Below, one piece after another: positions 32,511-44,351 of a stretch of DNA of 44,351 nucleotides (positions are counted from its first letter, which is position 1; every line of letters starts with the position of its first letter). A model generated the notes under the pieces. That model was given only the letters and a program-made list of their open reading frames with translations, was not told where the DNA came from and made no database searches. This DNA is from Folioceros fuciformis (taxonomy: Eukaryota > Anthocerotophyta > Anthocerotopsida > Anthocerotales), in contig JBNGIO010006255.1 in NCBI GenBank assembly GCA_049999805.1, positions 650,832 to 695,182 on the forward strand. The letters are read 5' to 3'. Made by a program: the position numbers and the translations under genes.

Positions 32511-35500
32511 GGAATAGAAATGAAAAGAAGTCGTGTCCATGTGAGCACGGCTGCGCTAGCGTTGTGTAGTTGTGACATAATAGCGGAAGGAGAAATGAGA
32601 AGGCACCGTGGGCCGTTGTTGTTGTGGCTTTCATGTGCTTCTTAAGGTTTCAGACCGGGTGGGCGGGACAGTACATACATACTGCTGCTGCTGCTGCTGC
32701 TGCAGCTGGGACTCAACGGTAACCCCCGTACTGGCATCTTCGGGGGTTTTGTCTGTACGAAGGAAGACACCAGTTCAAGGAGTTATCAGAGGTCGAACAC
32801 TTGGCAGTGCACAGTTACAGGGGTGGTACCCTGGAAACAGCTGGACGATGCAACCCGGCCTCCGGACAGTGGAACGGGGGTGAATAGTTGGTTGCAAGCA
32901 ATAGCAGCCCTCCTGCTGCAGGGAGGAGTCCTCTCTTGCATGCCCCGATCCAATAGAATCGGAATCCAGTACCGTGCTCATGGGCGCTACCAGGAGAAGC
33001 CCAGAAGGTGATGACGGGTCAGTCGGCTGACGGGCATGTGCATGTGCTTGTGCTGTGCTTTTGCTTTTTGCCTTTGCTTGTATATAAGAGTTTCATGAGT
33101 GTGTGCGCTGGGAGTGTGCGCAAGGAGTGTGCAAAGAGCGAATGGAATGTCTTAGCAACATGATTGCGGCTGTAGTGGTAAGGTAAAATCCTCCAGATGT
33201 ACAATGTGTCTGGTGGGTGCATGGGTAGCGAAGACACTAATTACGAAGCTGCGGGTGGGCTGCCCCGCGTCGGCTGTGTAGGCTAGTAGGCACCGGTGGC
33301 GGTGCAGCAGTGACAAAGGGGGTCAAAAAAAGTGAGGCAAAGCAGAGCAAACAAACAAGCACAAGGCTCAACAGTCAAAGCTGAGTGGTGACTCCCTCTC
33401 CCTCCGTCAGTGAGGTTAAAGCTTTGTGGAGTATGGTCGGCGTGGTGCCTGCCAATTGTGCATTGGCAACTCCCTGGCCTCCCCCAATGCCCAGGCTGCA
33501 GCCCAGATATATCACGAAATACATAGGCATAGGCTGGTGTTTGTCTGCTTATGCCACTTGGGGATGGATGGTTTCCCGGCCACATTCATCCGCACATGGG
33601 TGTTTCATGTATGGGCGTTGTTGTTAAAGAGATGCAGAGGCTTGGCTTAGAATTAGCAGGCAGGGGTCCGGGGTACGGGACCCCCCGGGGGCCCAGGCCA
33701 GAGCAGCGGAGTTTTGGGGTGTGTGGGGCCTTGACCTGCAGTAGTGCAGCAGGCGCCGTCTCACATCAAGCAGGCGTGGCGTGTTGCACAGCTCCGTTAC
33801 CTCGGTCCTTCCTCACACGAGCCATGTGCAGTGCAGGGCAGAGTGCGAGAAGGAGGCAGGACGCAGAGTGCAGGCGGTTGCAAGTTCCGGGGCCTGGTCG
33901 TTGCAGATTCATTTGGATGTATGTGTGCATGTATGTATGTATGTACGCCTGTATCGCGTTGTGGAGGAGTTGGAGCTGCAAGAGAGGTGGGATGCCCATG
34001 TAAATTCTACGAGAGTTGGAGAGGGAGAGGGAGAGGGAAAGGGTGGAGAGTGGGTGAGTGGTGGCACTGGTGGTGTGTGATGACAGACGAAGCGGCGTCA
34101 CGGCAGGCCCCCAGCTCAAGCCCTCGATCTTTCGTCACCCCAACACGGGCGCCGCAAGTACAGTGCAGACTGCAAGGTACGCGAAAAGTGGATCCTGTGT
34201 TCACTGTTGCTACTGCTGCTTGAGGCTGGTGCAGGCTGTGATCTAATCAGCCCGACGTACGCGCCCACCACGCACTATGCCGCCTGCTGTTTACGTGCAT
34301 ACCTGGATACACAAACACGAACACATACACATACAGATGATACAGATACAGGGAGCTCCCGGAGGCGGGGATGGTGAGCACAGTCTGCCCGCCGGGCGCA
34401 TCCACCAAGATACTGTACGCAGGATACCAGATACGTGTAGTGCTGCGGAATCAGATTAAGTTTCCGGGGCCCCGGCCGGGGGAATGGGGAAGGAGGCGGA
34501 GACTTGGGTCCCGGGTGCCGGGTGCCGGGTGCCGGGTCCCGGTCCGGTCCGGTCCGGGCCCCCCAGAATGGAAGCAGCTCAGGAGCCGCTTGAACCATGG
34601 CCTATGATTGCTCGGGCGAGCGCTCCGACTTCCTCCGCCGTCGATCCTCTCAAGCCGTGCGCAGAGGAGCGAGGGGAGAAAGAAGAGGAAGCAGGAGGTG
34701 GTGAGGCGGTCGCTTTTTCCTGGCTGCCCGCGGGCTGGGCCATCTTTGTTTGGAAGGTGCGAGCGGGCAAGGCCTTACCTGGAACCCTACCCTACCCACT
34801 AGGAAGCCATACCCCGCCATATGCTAGGGTTGTATCAGGTGGCGGGCTTATTGCACGCAAGACAGCAGCATGGACAAGCAGAAGAACACCCTGTAGCCTA
34901 TAGGGTGTGTGTGGGGAGGAATGCGGGAACAAGAAGAAGAACAGTGGCAGCATGTAATGTAATGCTGTGTGGTGTGGTGTGGTGTGGTGATGGAAACAAT
35001 TGCAATGAATGCAGGAGTCCAGGGCCTCCCGTCCCCCATTCCCCATGGTTTTGGTGGTATGCGGAGTTATGATGCCGTTATGACTCGAAATCTAAGAAAG
35101 GAGAGGCGCCAAATTCCTTGTGTGGCAGCGGGCCTTAGCGTTGATGAACGGCATCAGTGTCATCCCCTTTGTCGATATTGTAGAATATGTAAGCAGCGGT
35201 AACACAGAGAGCCGCGCGCGCGCGCTTGAGCTCACACTGGTGCATGGCCCACAGCTTGTGGCAGCGCCGGCCCGCTAGCATTTGCACATCGCTCCAGCCT
35301 TGGAGTTGGATGGAGCTCTTGTTTGCTTCTCTGCGGCGTGCGTCAAGGTGACGCAAGGCAAGCGGCAATCGGGGCCCAGGCTAAGCCAGCCTCGAGCCTT
35401 TAATGACTCACATGAGGCAAGCCGAGAAGCGCCAAGCCGGGGCCCGGAGCCCTAAACCTCGCATCAGCCATGAGCCGTGAGCCGTGAGCCAGTGATGCAT

Positions 35501-38500
35501 TAGCCTGGATAACTAAATCCTGCTGCTTTTATTAAGCGGGCAGGCGAGTGGGATTATCCAGGCGCCTGCCTCTGCCTCTGCCACTGTCGCACTGTCGCAC
35601 TGTGACACTGGCAAGTAGTAAGGAAGGGTAAATGCATAAAACGGGGTGGGCCGAGTCCGTGCCACGGGACGCCACCACCATGTGTCCCCACCGTCCAAAT
35701 CTCGCTCCGTTTCTCACAGCCACGCCTCAGGTGACGTCGAGCCTGGAGTCTGCGATGGCGGGCCCGGCAGGTCAGGTCAGGGCAGGACAAGGCAGGGCAG
35801 GGCAGGGCAGGGCAGGACGGGGCAGGGCAGGTCAGGTCCGGCCCGGCCCGGTTTGGACCAGCCCGGCCCTGTCCATATCTGCCTACCTACCCGCCCCGTT
35901 CCCCTCGTCCGTTCCTTTACCTTTCCTTTTCCTTTCCTTTCCTTTCCTTCCCTCTTCTTTCCTGCATTGCCCTGCTGCTGCCTCTGCCTGGTACTCGTAT
36001 TCGTATACAAATAGGAGCATACGGTTTGTTTTGTAATGACCACATTTTGCTTGGTGGGCGGTAGGTATCTTTCGGGAGGGGTGAAGGGTGAAGCGGCGAT
36101 GTGGCGATGGATGGAAAGAGAAGAAGACGATATTTCCGTGGGGTGCGCAGGTTGTGGGCCTGCGCGAATGCGAGTGCGGGTGTGAGAGCGAATGCGAAAG
36201 CGAGGTCAAAAGGATCAATCTGGGGAGCGGGATGAGTGCGTCCAAAGAAGCCAACCTCCGTTGAACCTTGGGCATCGGGAGACACACAGAACAGAGGAGA
36301 ACAGAGCAGAGCAGAGCTGACTTTGCTTGCGGTGTGAGTGAGTGAGTGAGTGCAAGGAGCGGTGTGGGTGTGGCTCGGAAGCCATAACTGATGGGAAAGG
36401 GCTCCCAGGGCGAGACGAGTGAGTAGACGAGTGCGGAGACGAGTGAGTCGTCTCGCTTCCTCTCATCTCCGCTCGTGTCGTGTCGTGTCGTGGCCTCGAG
36501 GGTGGATGAAGACAAGGGGTGTGGAGGGGACGGGGGCCCAACTTCAAGGCAAACATGAAGTTGGCACGGCACGGCACAGCACGCCACGCAACGCCACGCC
36601 ACGGCACTGCACGCAAATCAAATGGCAGCTTTGCTCAAGAAAAGAGAGAAATAGTTTGAATTAAATGCAATGAGCTTAAAGTCGTGGGGTTGGAGGTTCG
36701 AGTTGGTTTGGGCAGCAGTGTCAGTCAGCCTGGGCTGGCCTCCTGCTGCTGCTGCTGCTCCTGTTCCTGTTCACCAGGATAGGAGAGGAGAGGAAGGAAG
36801 GAAGGAAGAAGAAGAGGAAGGGAGGAGGCGAGGGAGCTTGTCATAAAGTCGTCTCTCCTCGAGCGCTGCGATTTGTTTCATCTCGACGTTCCAGACTCAT
36901 TACCACGGACATATATACATGGGCAAAGACCTATGAGTGCGTGCAGTACGTAGGTGCATCCGTATGTTGCCCCGTATGGTACAGTATGTATTTGTATAAC
37001 GTGAAAAGGGAAGGGACTCGAGAGGGCAAGGGCAAGGGAAGCGCAAGGGCAGGAGCAGGAGGAAGAGGAAGAGGAAAAGGAGGAGGATGCCTGGATGATG
37101 AGGCTCTGGCTCTGGCTCTGGCTCTGGCTGTGTCCTGCAGAGTGCAGGGTGGCAGGCCGGGGGAGAGAGGGTCTGAGAAGGGCCCTGGCCCGGCCTGGCC
37201 TGGCCTGGTCCCATGGAGTCGTCACCTGCCACGTGCGGCGCCTGACAGGCTCAGGCTCCAGTCGATTTGGGCAGGAACGTGCAGGCGAGTGTCCCGCGTG
37301 GGCCTGGGCTCCCGCTCCCTCGCAGTCCGTCTTCCTCTCCCTCTCCTTCTCCCTGTCCCGGCCGTGGGCCGCCGGCGCAAATGTTGCGCCAAGGTCGCGC
37401 TACCCTGCTACCTGGTCGGGCCGGCCTGCCAAGTGTTGCCACGCCCGCCATCGGTGTGTGAGAATCGGGATGTTTTACTGCTGGTTTACATTTTGGCTTA
37501 CTTCCCGGCTGGGCCTGCCTTCCCATTGGGGGCTTCCGCGCCTGGCCTGGCCTCACCTCTCTGAAAGTATGTATGTCTGTATATTCTATGCCTGTTCCTT
37601 CCACCTTCCATTCTTCCATTCTTCCATTCTTCCCACCGATGATGGCTGCATCATTCATTGTTTTGTCTGAAGGAGACTGGTTGGTGCCTGCTGCTTCGTT
37701 AAAGCGGGCAGGTGGGAGAGGGAGGGGAGGTGGGGGGCGGGGTGAGGCCAGGCCAGGTCAGGCCAGGCCAGGCAGGGAGGGCTTGTCCGGGCCCTCGGGG
37801 AATGGAATCTGGCCGCCTGGCCTCCCGTGTTGCTGTTCCACTGTGCGCAGATTCATGAATGAACGGGTGAATGAATGAAGGAGGAAGCGAGCGCACGAAC
37901 GAATGAATGAATGCAGGCCAGGGAGAGAAGGCCGAGCCTGAAGGGGGAGGAATGCCAATGAGAATGCGGTTCTGGGAAGGAATGGACTGGGACTGGCACT
38001 GGGACTGGAATGGGATGGCGATGCCCGCCTGCCTCTGCCGGTGGGCGGTCGCCATGCCCGAGACCACGCGCTCTCCACACTGTACACCGTGCGCCATGCA
38101 CTGTGCAGGTGAGTTCATCCCGGGACTGCGACAGGGGCAGAGGCAGAGACAGAGACAGGGACAGCGACATCCACATCCACATCCACACACAACGCAGACA
38201 CGCACACAGTAGACACACCACGCCACATCGGCGACACACTAGCTACATACAATGTAGTTAATAAATGTGTCCACACAACGTCTTATGCGACGGTACGTAA
38301 GCGCGCAAGTGTGTGGCGACCAGACTCCAGTGAGACTCGATCCTCGACCCTTGAGTCTCCTCGAGTGGCCCCTCGAGCGTCCCCCCGTGCTCGTGAGTGT
38401 CACCTGCTGTGTCCCCTCGACTCCCTCGGGCACCGCCTCCGTCGCGTTGTTGGACTCGACTACATGCGAGCCTTGGGCTGGAGCCGAAGGGAGGCTGGGC

Positions 38501-39360
38501 TCTCCACACAGCTGAAGGCTGCAGGCACCAGGCACCAGGCACCAGGGATGGAGACAAATGCATGTGCCCGCGGGCCATTGACCCCGCCCACGCCCATGCC
38601 AACTTTGTATGGGGGAACGGCCCCGGGCCCGGCCGTGGGAAGGAAGGGGAGTCGGCGAGAACCCAGCCCAGCTCAGCCCAGCCCAACCCAACCCAACCCA
38701 ACCCAATGGAGCCGGCATTGCATCGCCGATGAGACGTCCCATGCCACGCTCACGACGCATGCGTCAGTGACCACTTGCGACTCGCCAGCCCCCTCCTGTG
38801 TGGGGCGATAGACTTGCGTGGACTGTGAACGTGCGATGGCGGACGACAGCAGACAGACCACACCAGACCAGACCGGACCAGAGAAGAGCAGACCAGAGCG
38901 GGGCGGACCAGACCAGAGTATGGCGCAGACACAAGCGCAAGCATTCTGGTTATAAAAAAACGCCATCACCATCTCTGTGGCTGTTGCTGTTCCTGTTGCT
39001 GTTACAGTAGCCGCTGTAGCTGCTGTAGCTAGTGCGAGTGCTAGTGGTGCTGCTTTTGAGTCTGATGTGGGGGGCAAGCCCGACGAGGCGCCACATGGCG
39101 AGCAGATTTAGCATGCTCGCCATGGACATGTCCAAAGGGCCTGGTGCACACACGGGCATATGCTGCGAGATGCCGCATCCCGGACTCCTGGGCCTCTCGC
39201 CACCTCCTGCACCGCATCCGTATCCGTTATGGAACAAGGTGCAGGAGACCAGGCACCGGGCGTAACAAGCCACGGACACTCTCATCAGTCGAGAACGAAC
39301 TCATACACACACACCTGTAGGCCCAGGGCCTAGGCTCATGCTCATGCTCAGGCCGGATCC
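32511..39360. other. GC-rich low-complexity intergenic region
   Basis: About 6.8 kb without a supportable gene. The many open frames overlap in several frames and strands and consist of biased composition (Gly/Arg/Pro/Ser runs). Microsatellites include (CTG)7 near 32682-32703, GGGTGCC units at 34511-34537, GGTCC units at 34538-34556, GGGCA/GGTCA at 35768-35833, TTTCC at 35912-35950, GAGT at 36333-36352, CTCTGG at 37101-37130, GAATGA at 37855-37910 and CCCAA at 38681-38706. The first part must contain the ETG1 3' UTR. Confidence 0.6.
35768..35833. repeat. GGCAG/GGTCA pentamer-type microsatellite
   Basis: Purine-rich tandem units on the plus strand, followed closely by a C-rich mirror-like stretch and the TTTCC tract at 35912-35950. 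Opposite purine/pyrimidine bias lies on the two sides of a short spacer. Confidence 0.75.
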
Positions 39361-41940
39361 CCTTCCTCCTCCTCCTCCTCTCTTAACTGCACGCTCTGTC
39401 TGGCAGGCCGCACCGTCTCTCTTCCACCATGGGCCCAGGTGCCCACCACCCAACACCAAACACCAATACCACCCTCTCCCTCTTCCTCCTCCTCCTCCTC
39501 CTCCCGCGTCTTCCTCCCGGTTCCCTTTTCGTGTCGGCCATACTCATGTCACATCCATGTGCTCTCTGTCATACCATGTCGGCCTCTCCACCTGCCCTCC
39601 TCCCCTCCCTTATGCACCATATCTCAATCCCACCTAAATGCTTTCGCCCACTTCCATCACTCCTACCCACTCAACCAATCTTTTATGATTACGCTTGCTC
39701 TGTCATCAACCTTAGTTTCCCCGCATATCATCTTTTTCTTGTCTTTTTCTTTCTATTTATTCATTTATTTATTTTATTGCCCAACTGATATCACATGAAA
39801 TACCTCAACCTCAACCTCAACAGTATAGTTTCCTGTGCCAACTCTGTACCACCATCTCATGCAACTTAAATATACAAATGGCTACATAGAATCCTATGAC
39901 CCAAGTGTGGTGATCTCTATCCCACGCATTGCATGCCAGAATTGAAGCAACTTGTATGAGCTCTCTGCCATATGCACCTTTACTCAGCCAGCTTTTAGGA
40001 ACGACGAAGTCAAATGGATAAGACTATCAGTCTGGGCCAATCTAAGGTGCTCTGAGTGTTGGATAGCTTACATCCCTCCCCTCATTGTGTAGTCACGAGA
40101 GTTTTTTGAGATTTCATTTGTACTTATTCATTCCATTCTATTCTCAGCCCAATCCTTTCTAAACATGTCCTCTCTACCAATCTTCTAGTTGCACACAAGG
40201 TATGTAAGCTTCTAAGCACCACCAATCTTCTAGCTGCAAACAAGGTTTGTAAGCTTCTAAGCACTACTACTCCTCATATCGTATGAATGGAGACTTTGTT
40301 AGCAAAATGAGACAAACCCATCTACCCCAAGATAAAGGCAACAAGCTACACAAACATGTATGTCAAAAACTAAACATATCCATGTGAGAAGTTGAGACAA
40401 AGGCATGTCCATGTTTTATCTATTCTTACGTCATCATGAAAACATGGGTCTTTTGAACAACACTTGCGCACTAACTACAACAAAACTCTCTATATTTTAG
40501 GTCAACTTTTGTAACATGCAGAATTGGATTACACTTTTGGAATATTTTTTATCATTAAGATGTCTGAATTGAATAAAAAAGCTTGGATGTATGAATAATA
40601 GAGGAGCATGGAAAAGAACATCGTGATTTGGAAATAATTGCAAATATTTTTTCTATGAATCAATTCATATGAGCTCGTTTACAGTTTACAAGGTACATAA
40701 ATCGATAGGACCTCGTCGAAACAAGATGCTAGTGTTTGATAACTATCTTGTTACGATAAGAGAGAATTTGTGGGAAAATTTTTAAAGAAATTTATCCTTG
40801 TACAAATATTTATATTATAATGAAGTGCAGATCTCAATTCCATTTTTTTGGGTTTGGGAAGGGTAGAAAAGAAAAGAAAAGGAATCCTAGGTTGTTGTCG
40901 TTCATTGTTTTGAAATATGCTTCATCACCAAGCTTGTTATCTAAAGGGCTGGGCTCGAACACAGGCTCTTGTTTTGCAAAACATGGACTCGTGTAGGAAA
41001 ACATTTTTCAAGCTTGACATATGGAGTTAACGTTAATTGTCTTATATGTGTGAGGATATTCTGGAACTTGGATCTTTCCCGTGCATTGGAAATATGAAAT
41101 ATATATTTAAACAAAATGTGCATGAAAATAAATAATAGTAAAATAAAAAGCAGTGCGATTTGAGCTCTTCAATATGGGAAGGGGAAAATAATGATCACAA
41201 TTTCACGGAATCCTAAGAGCATTAAACGACATGTATAAGCAGCATCTGCTGCCTTGATTGGACAAGTAATGTAACTCCTCCCGTCTCCGTTGTGTGTCCG
41301 TACCGGAGAAAAATGACAAAAAAATATTAATTCAGAAACAACAACGGTGAGTGACGCCGCATGACGGGACACCGGTTCTTGTCAAACCAAACTTTGGTTG
41401 CAGCATAATCTTGGAGCACAAGACACCAAAAACTGTGGGGAGCCCGATGTTTGGGTGAACTGCATGAGGCAAGTGTGTGTGCTGTTTGTGTGTGTTTGAG
41501 CCCCCGGTACCCGGAAGACATCACATGAAGGAGCAGGTGGAGTATTGAAATCCGGACTTGGGAGTGGTGACTTCCCTCCCACAGTGACTTTGGCTTGCAC
41601 CGCCATATTGGCTGCTTTTCCCAGGAACGTAGGGAGGTTTGCTTTCCGTGGCCTGACCTGGCCGGGCCATGCCTGCCCTGGCTTATTCACACCTGTTGGA
41701 GTCGTCCACCGAATTGATGTAAGCGTCGCGTTCCAGGGTTGGGATCCAGGACGGAGGCGAGGCAAGGTGAAACGTGGGAAGGAGCAGCAGTTGGGGCAGG
41801 AAGGAGGTGGGGAAGGAAACTGTAAGAAATGGAGCAAGTGTGGTACGTACAGATAACGGGTAGCAGGATAGGATAGCCGTGGACGGAAAGATTTGCAGAA
41901 TGTCGATTTGCAGGATTCACGCTTCTAGAATGTATGTCTT
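39361..41940. other. AT-rich intergenic segment
   Basis: After CCT-rich microsatellites (39364-39380, 39480-39505), composition turns markedly AT-rich from about 39600 to 41350, then returns to GC-rich. No open frame has a recognisable domain. The compositional island could be a decayed insertion, but I see no terminal repeats or transposase motifs. Confidence 0.5.
40176..40265. repeat. 45-bp tandem duplication
   Basis: Two adjacent 45-base copies (40176-40220 and 40221-40265) differ at only a few positions. Both contain ACCAATCTTCTAG and GTAAGCTTCTAAGCAC. Confidence 0.9.
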
Positions 41941-44331
41941 GCGATCAGGCATGAGGCGGGGCTGACACCTTTGCCCCTCGCTCGTGTGGCATATGATTGA
42001 CGGCAGTTAGGCTATCGATCGAAGGCGAGCGAGGCCGAGCCCCCGAGCGGGGCAGGCAGGCCAGACCACCCAGACCCAGACCCAGACCCAGACCCAGGCC
42101 AGGGTTTGTTTTTGTTTTGTATGTTTACGGAGTGGGACACACGCGCAGCGAATTCGAAGCAAGTGGACGACGACGAGCGCTGGGGGAGGAGGCAGTCAAA
42201 GAGTGGACGGAGACAGACGGAAAGGAGCAAGGAAGGATGGAAGGAAAGAAGCTTCGGGCGGATGAGAGACGATCCCCTGTAGCAGCCCGAGGTGGTGCAC
42301 ACACACATGCTGCTGGTGGACGGGAGCAGGCTTGTGCAACTGTGCTTCCGCCGTCGGCCGTCCTGCTGCTGCTGCTGCTGCAGCTGCTTTGCCGAGTACA
42401 GGGTGATGGCAAGTACGAGAGGATCCACACTTGTATGGAGCTTTTGGCGGTTCGGTTGAGATGAGATGGAGGAAAGGCGTCGCACGCGGACGGCAGCAGA
42501 AGCCGCGGAGGAGGCGGAGTCGCGCTGCCAGGGTTTGCACCTGAAGCCGGCGCACGCACAGCAGAGATGGCGAGGGACAGCGAACGGACGGAAGGGCGGA
42601 CGGAGATCGGCCATGGCGGACAAAGCCCTAACGGGAGCCGGGAACCAGGGATGGCACACTTGGGTAAGCGAGTGGTGAGGTGACCCGGCTGGGACCCGGC
42701 CATGCGCCTGGAGTTGTCAGCCTTCACGTGAACCCGATCATGGATGACGGGACCTGCGCTGCTTAGCGCGAAGCCCTAATGGAATGGGTAACCATCCCGT
42801 CTTTGACTGTAGCACGGCATCGACGCTAATGGGACCAGGCCGCGTGGCGCCGCGGCCACTGTTGTGCCCGAAAGGAAAGCGTAGCGGGGACCGCTCGTAC
42901 TCTCATGTCGGAGCCACATTTGATAAGCTTGCCTGACAAGACAGGCTCCTGCAAAGCTGCCACTGACCCAAACAATGGTTGCAATTGGCGAATCGTGGGC
43001 TACTGCTGCTTCTCTGGAGCTCAGCTCTGCTCTGCTCTCCTCTCCTCTCCTCTCCTCTGTAGGCTCTGCACGCGCTCCGAGGAGCCGGCGAAACGGCATC
43101 CGTGCTCCGCTGCTCCAGCAGCTCTGCCCAAGCCCACGTCCTAGGTCCCTAACCTTCCTGTCTTCCTTCCTTCCTTGCCTTCCCCTCCCCTCCCCACCCG
43201 TCCCTTCCGTTCGCTTCCTTCCTTTGCGATGCTTTCAGACAGCAGCTGGTTCTGATGCTGGCTCTGCTCCTCGTCGCGCCACCTCTTTTTTTTCCCCCTC
43301 TGCACAAAAGTGACTACAGTAGCCCACCGCTTGCGCTTCCCCCCCTTCCCCGCTCCTGCGGGCGGGCATGCTCCTGTAGATGATGGATACATATGTATGA
43401 GCATTGGCGTGGAATAGAAGAAGCGATCCCCTGCCTCTCTCACCTTTTGCCGCTGCCCACCACCTCGCCCTCGTCGTCTTTCGGGGGAGGCTGTACCATC
43501 CTGCTGGGCCGGAGAGAGAGTAGGGTGAAGAGTGGCCTTCTCTCTCCCTCCTTATATTCAGAGCTCCCGTCTCCCACACTTTCTTCTCTTTGTCACAACC
43601 GAGGTCTGCTTTCCTGCCACTGCCCATCATCGTCTCTCTGCTTGCTCTTGCGCCTGCTGTCGCTGCCACTGCCCGCTGCCCCTTCCTCTTCACAGCCTCG
43701 CCACGCCTAGGTTCTGAGTCTCGCTTTTTAGCCTTGCTCAACTCTTCCCTCCCCAGCCCAGCCCAGCCCAGCTCTGCCAGGCCTCCCTCTTCCGGCCTCG
43801 TTCCTAGCTTTTCCCAAGCGTGGAAGGCTGGCTTGCTCGGAAATTGTGCTTCGGCTTGTGAGCGTCACGGTCTCTGTTTCCGTGTTGCTCTGTGAGTGAG
43901 TGAGTGTGTGTGTTGTGTGTGTGCTGCATATGTATGTGTGGTGGCGTCGCAGGCATGGTGTCGATGGGTTCCCGAGCGCGTGAGCATTGAGAGCGGGTAA
44001 AGGAGAGTACTTCCAGAGGTTCAAGGAGTCTACTGTGTGCGTGGCTCGAGGAGAGCAAGGAAGGGTGTGGATCGCACGCTGCTGCAGCTGCTGTTGCACC
44101 GTCTACCTTCCCTCGTCTTCCCTCCCTAAGCTTGTCTTGTGAGACTTGCTTCCCTCCAAGGCTTTGCACCGCTGGCTGCTTCCTGCTGCTTCTGCTGCCG
44201 GCCTTTGTGCAGATTCTGGCTCCGCCTCCACCTGCCTGCTGCTTCACCCCTCCCGGAGCAGCAGCAGGCAGCGCTGGCGGAAACAAAGTCAGCCTGAGGG
44301 TGGACTCGCTCTCGGATTCTCCCTTCCCAAG
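41941..44331. other. GC-rich low-complexity region, probable upstream of a terminal gene
   Basis: Contains CCCAGA repeats (42070-42098), a CTG run (42363-42381), CTCCT and CTTC tracts (43030-43060, 43155-43175) and GTGTGT near 43895-43925. From about 43400 the plus strand is pyrimidine-rich, as plant promoters and 5' leaders often are. That fits a gene starting at 44332. No gene is supportable inside. Confidence 0.45.
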
Positions 44332-44351
44332 ATGGCCACATTGTCTTGCAC
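44332..44351 (+). CDS. Possible start of a gene truncated by the window end
   Basis: ATG in a strong plant context (AAGATGGCC) followed by codons for ATLSC, preceded by a long CT-rich leader. Met-Ala-Thr followed by Ser residues is a common start of plastid transit peptides, but only six codons are visible, so no function can be given. Confidence 0.35.

Noticed and set aside
35883-36602. Minus-strand frame of 239 codons
   Set aside because: Lies over pyrimidine microsatellites; biased composition with no domain or splice support.
36690-36715. tRNA T-loop-like GGTTCGAGT
   Set aside because: No matching acceptor, D or anticodon arms could be placed around it.
38681-38706. Telomere-like CCCAA repeats
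   Set aside because: The unit does not match the plant telomere CCCTAAA, and the run is short and embedded among other microsatellites.
42012-42659. Minus-strand frame of 215 codons and overlapping frames
   Set aside because: CTG and CCCAGA repeats keep several frames open at once; no conserved motif.

Overview
This window is nuclear DNA of a land plant. It holds spliced genes with short GT-AG introns of about 60-250 bases, a plant-type receptor kinase, a PLS-class PPR gene, an APS kinase, a plastid-targeted protein and a Mutator-like element. There are no bacterial operon signals. Short introns, an extended PPR gene and GC-rich low-complexity spacers point towards a non-seed plant (bryophyte, lycophyte or similar). 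I cannot fix the species from sequence alone.

Layout. (1) 0.5-11 kb is gene-dense: an LRR receptor-like kinase of the MUSTACHES type (+), converging on a six-exon gene for a plastid membrane-anchored protein (-), which shares a divergent promoter with a large PPR gene (+). (2) 11.3-18.6 kb is AT-richer. It has an intronless GDSL esterase/lipase with a long lysine/alanine/proline repeat tail, interrupted by a 400-base N gap, then a decayed Mutator-like element with ~300-bp terminal inverted repeats, a broken transposase and a broken RPA-like passenger. (3) 18.8-22.9 kb has an elongation factor 1B beta gene (-) and an intronless APS kinase gene (+), back to back across a 2-kb spacer. (4) 24.1-32.5 kb has two head-to-tail genome-maintenance genes: MLH3 (22 exons inferred) and MCM-binding protein/ETG1 (15 exons), separated by 320 bp containing a good E2F-type site. 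(5) 32.5-44.3 kb is an ~11.8-kb desert of microsatellites and purine/pyrimidine-biased tracts, with an AT-rich insert at about 39.6-41.3 kb. A possible new gene starts 20 bases before the window ends.

I reconstructed exons by hand from reading-frame continuity, splice consensus and family motifs. The spliced models of the kinase, the plastid protein, EF1B, MLH3 and ETG1 stay open in frame from start to stop. The only place a model conflicts with its family is MLH3 intron 5, where part of ATPase motif IV is missing next to a 23-T tract.

I did not find a clearly new multi-gene system. The most interesting points are the MLH3 motif IV anomaly, the E2F site at ETG1, a probable stop-codon loss in EF1B beta, the GDSL-plus-repeat architecture, the expanded 312-bp PPR repeat array, and the MULE with its RPA-like passenger.
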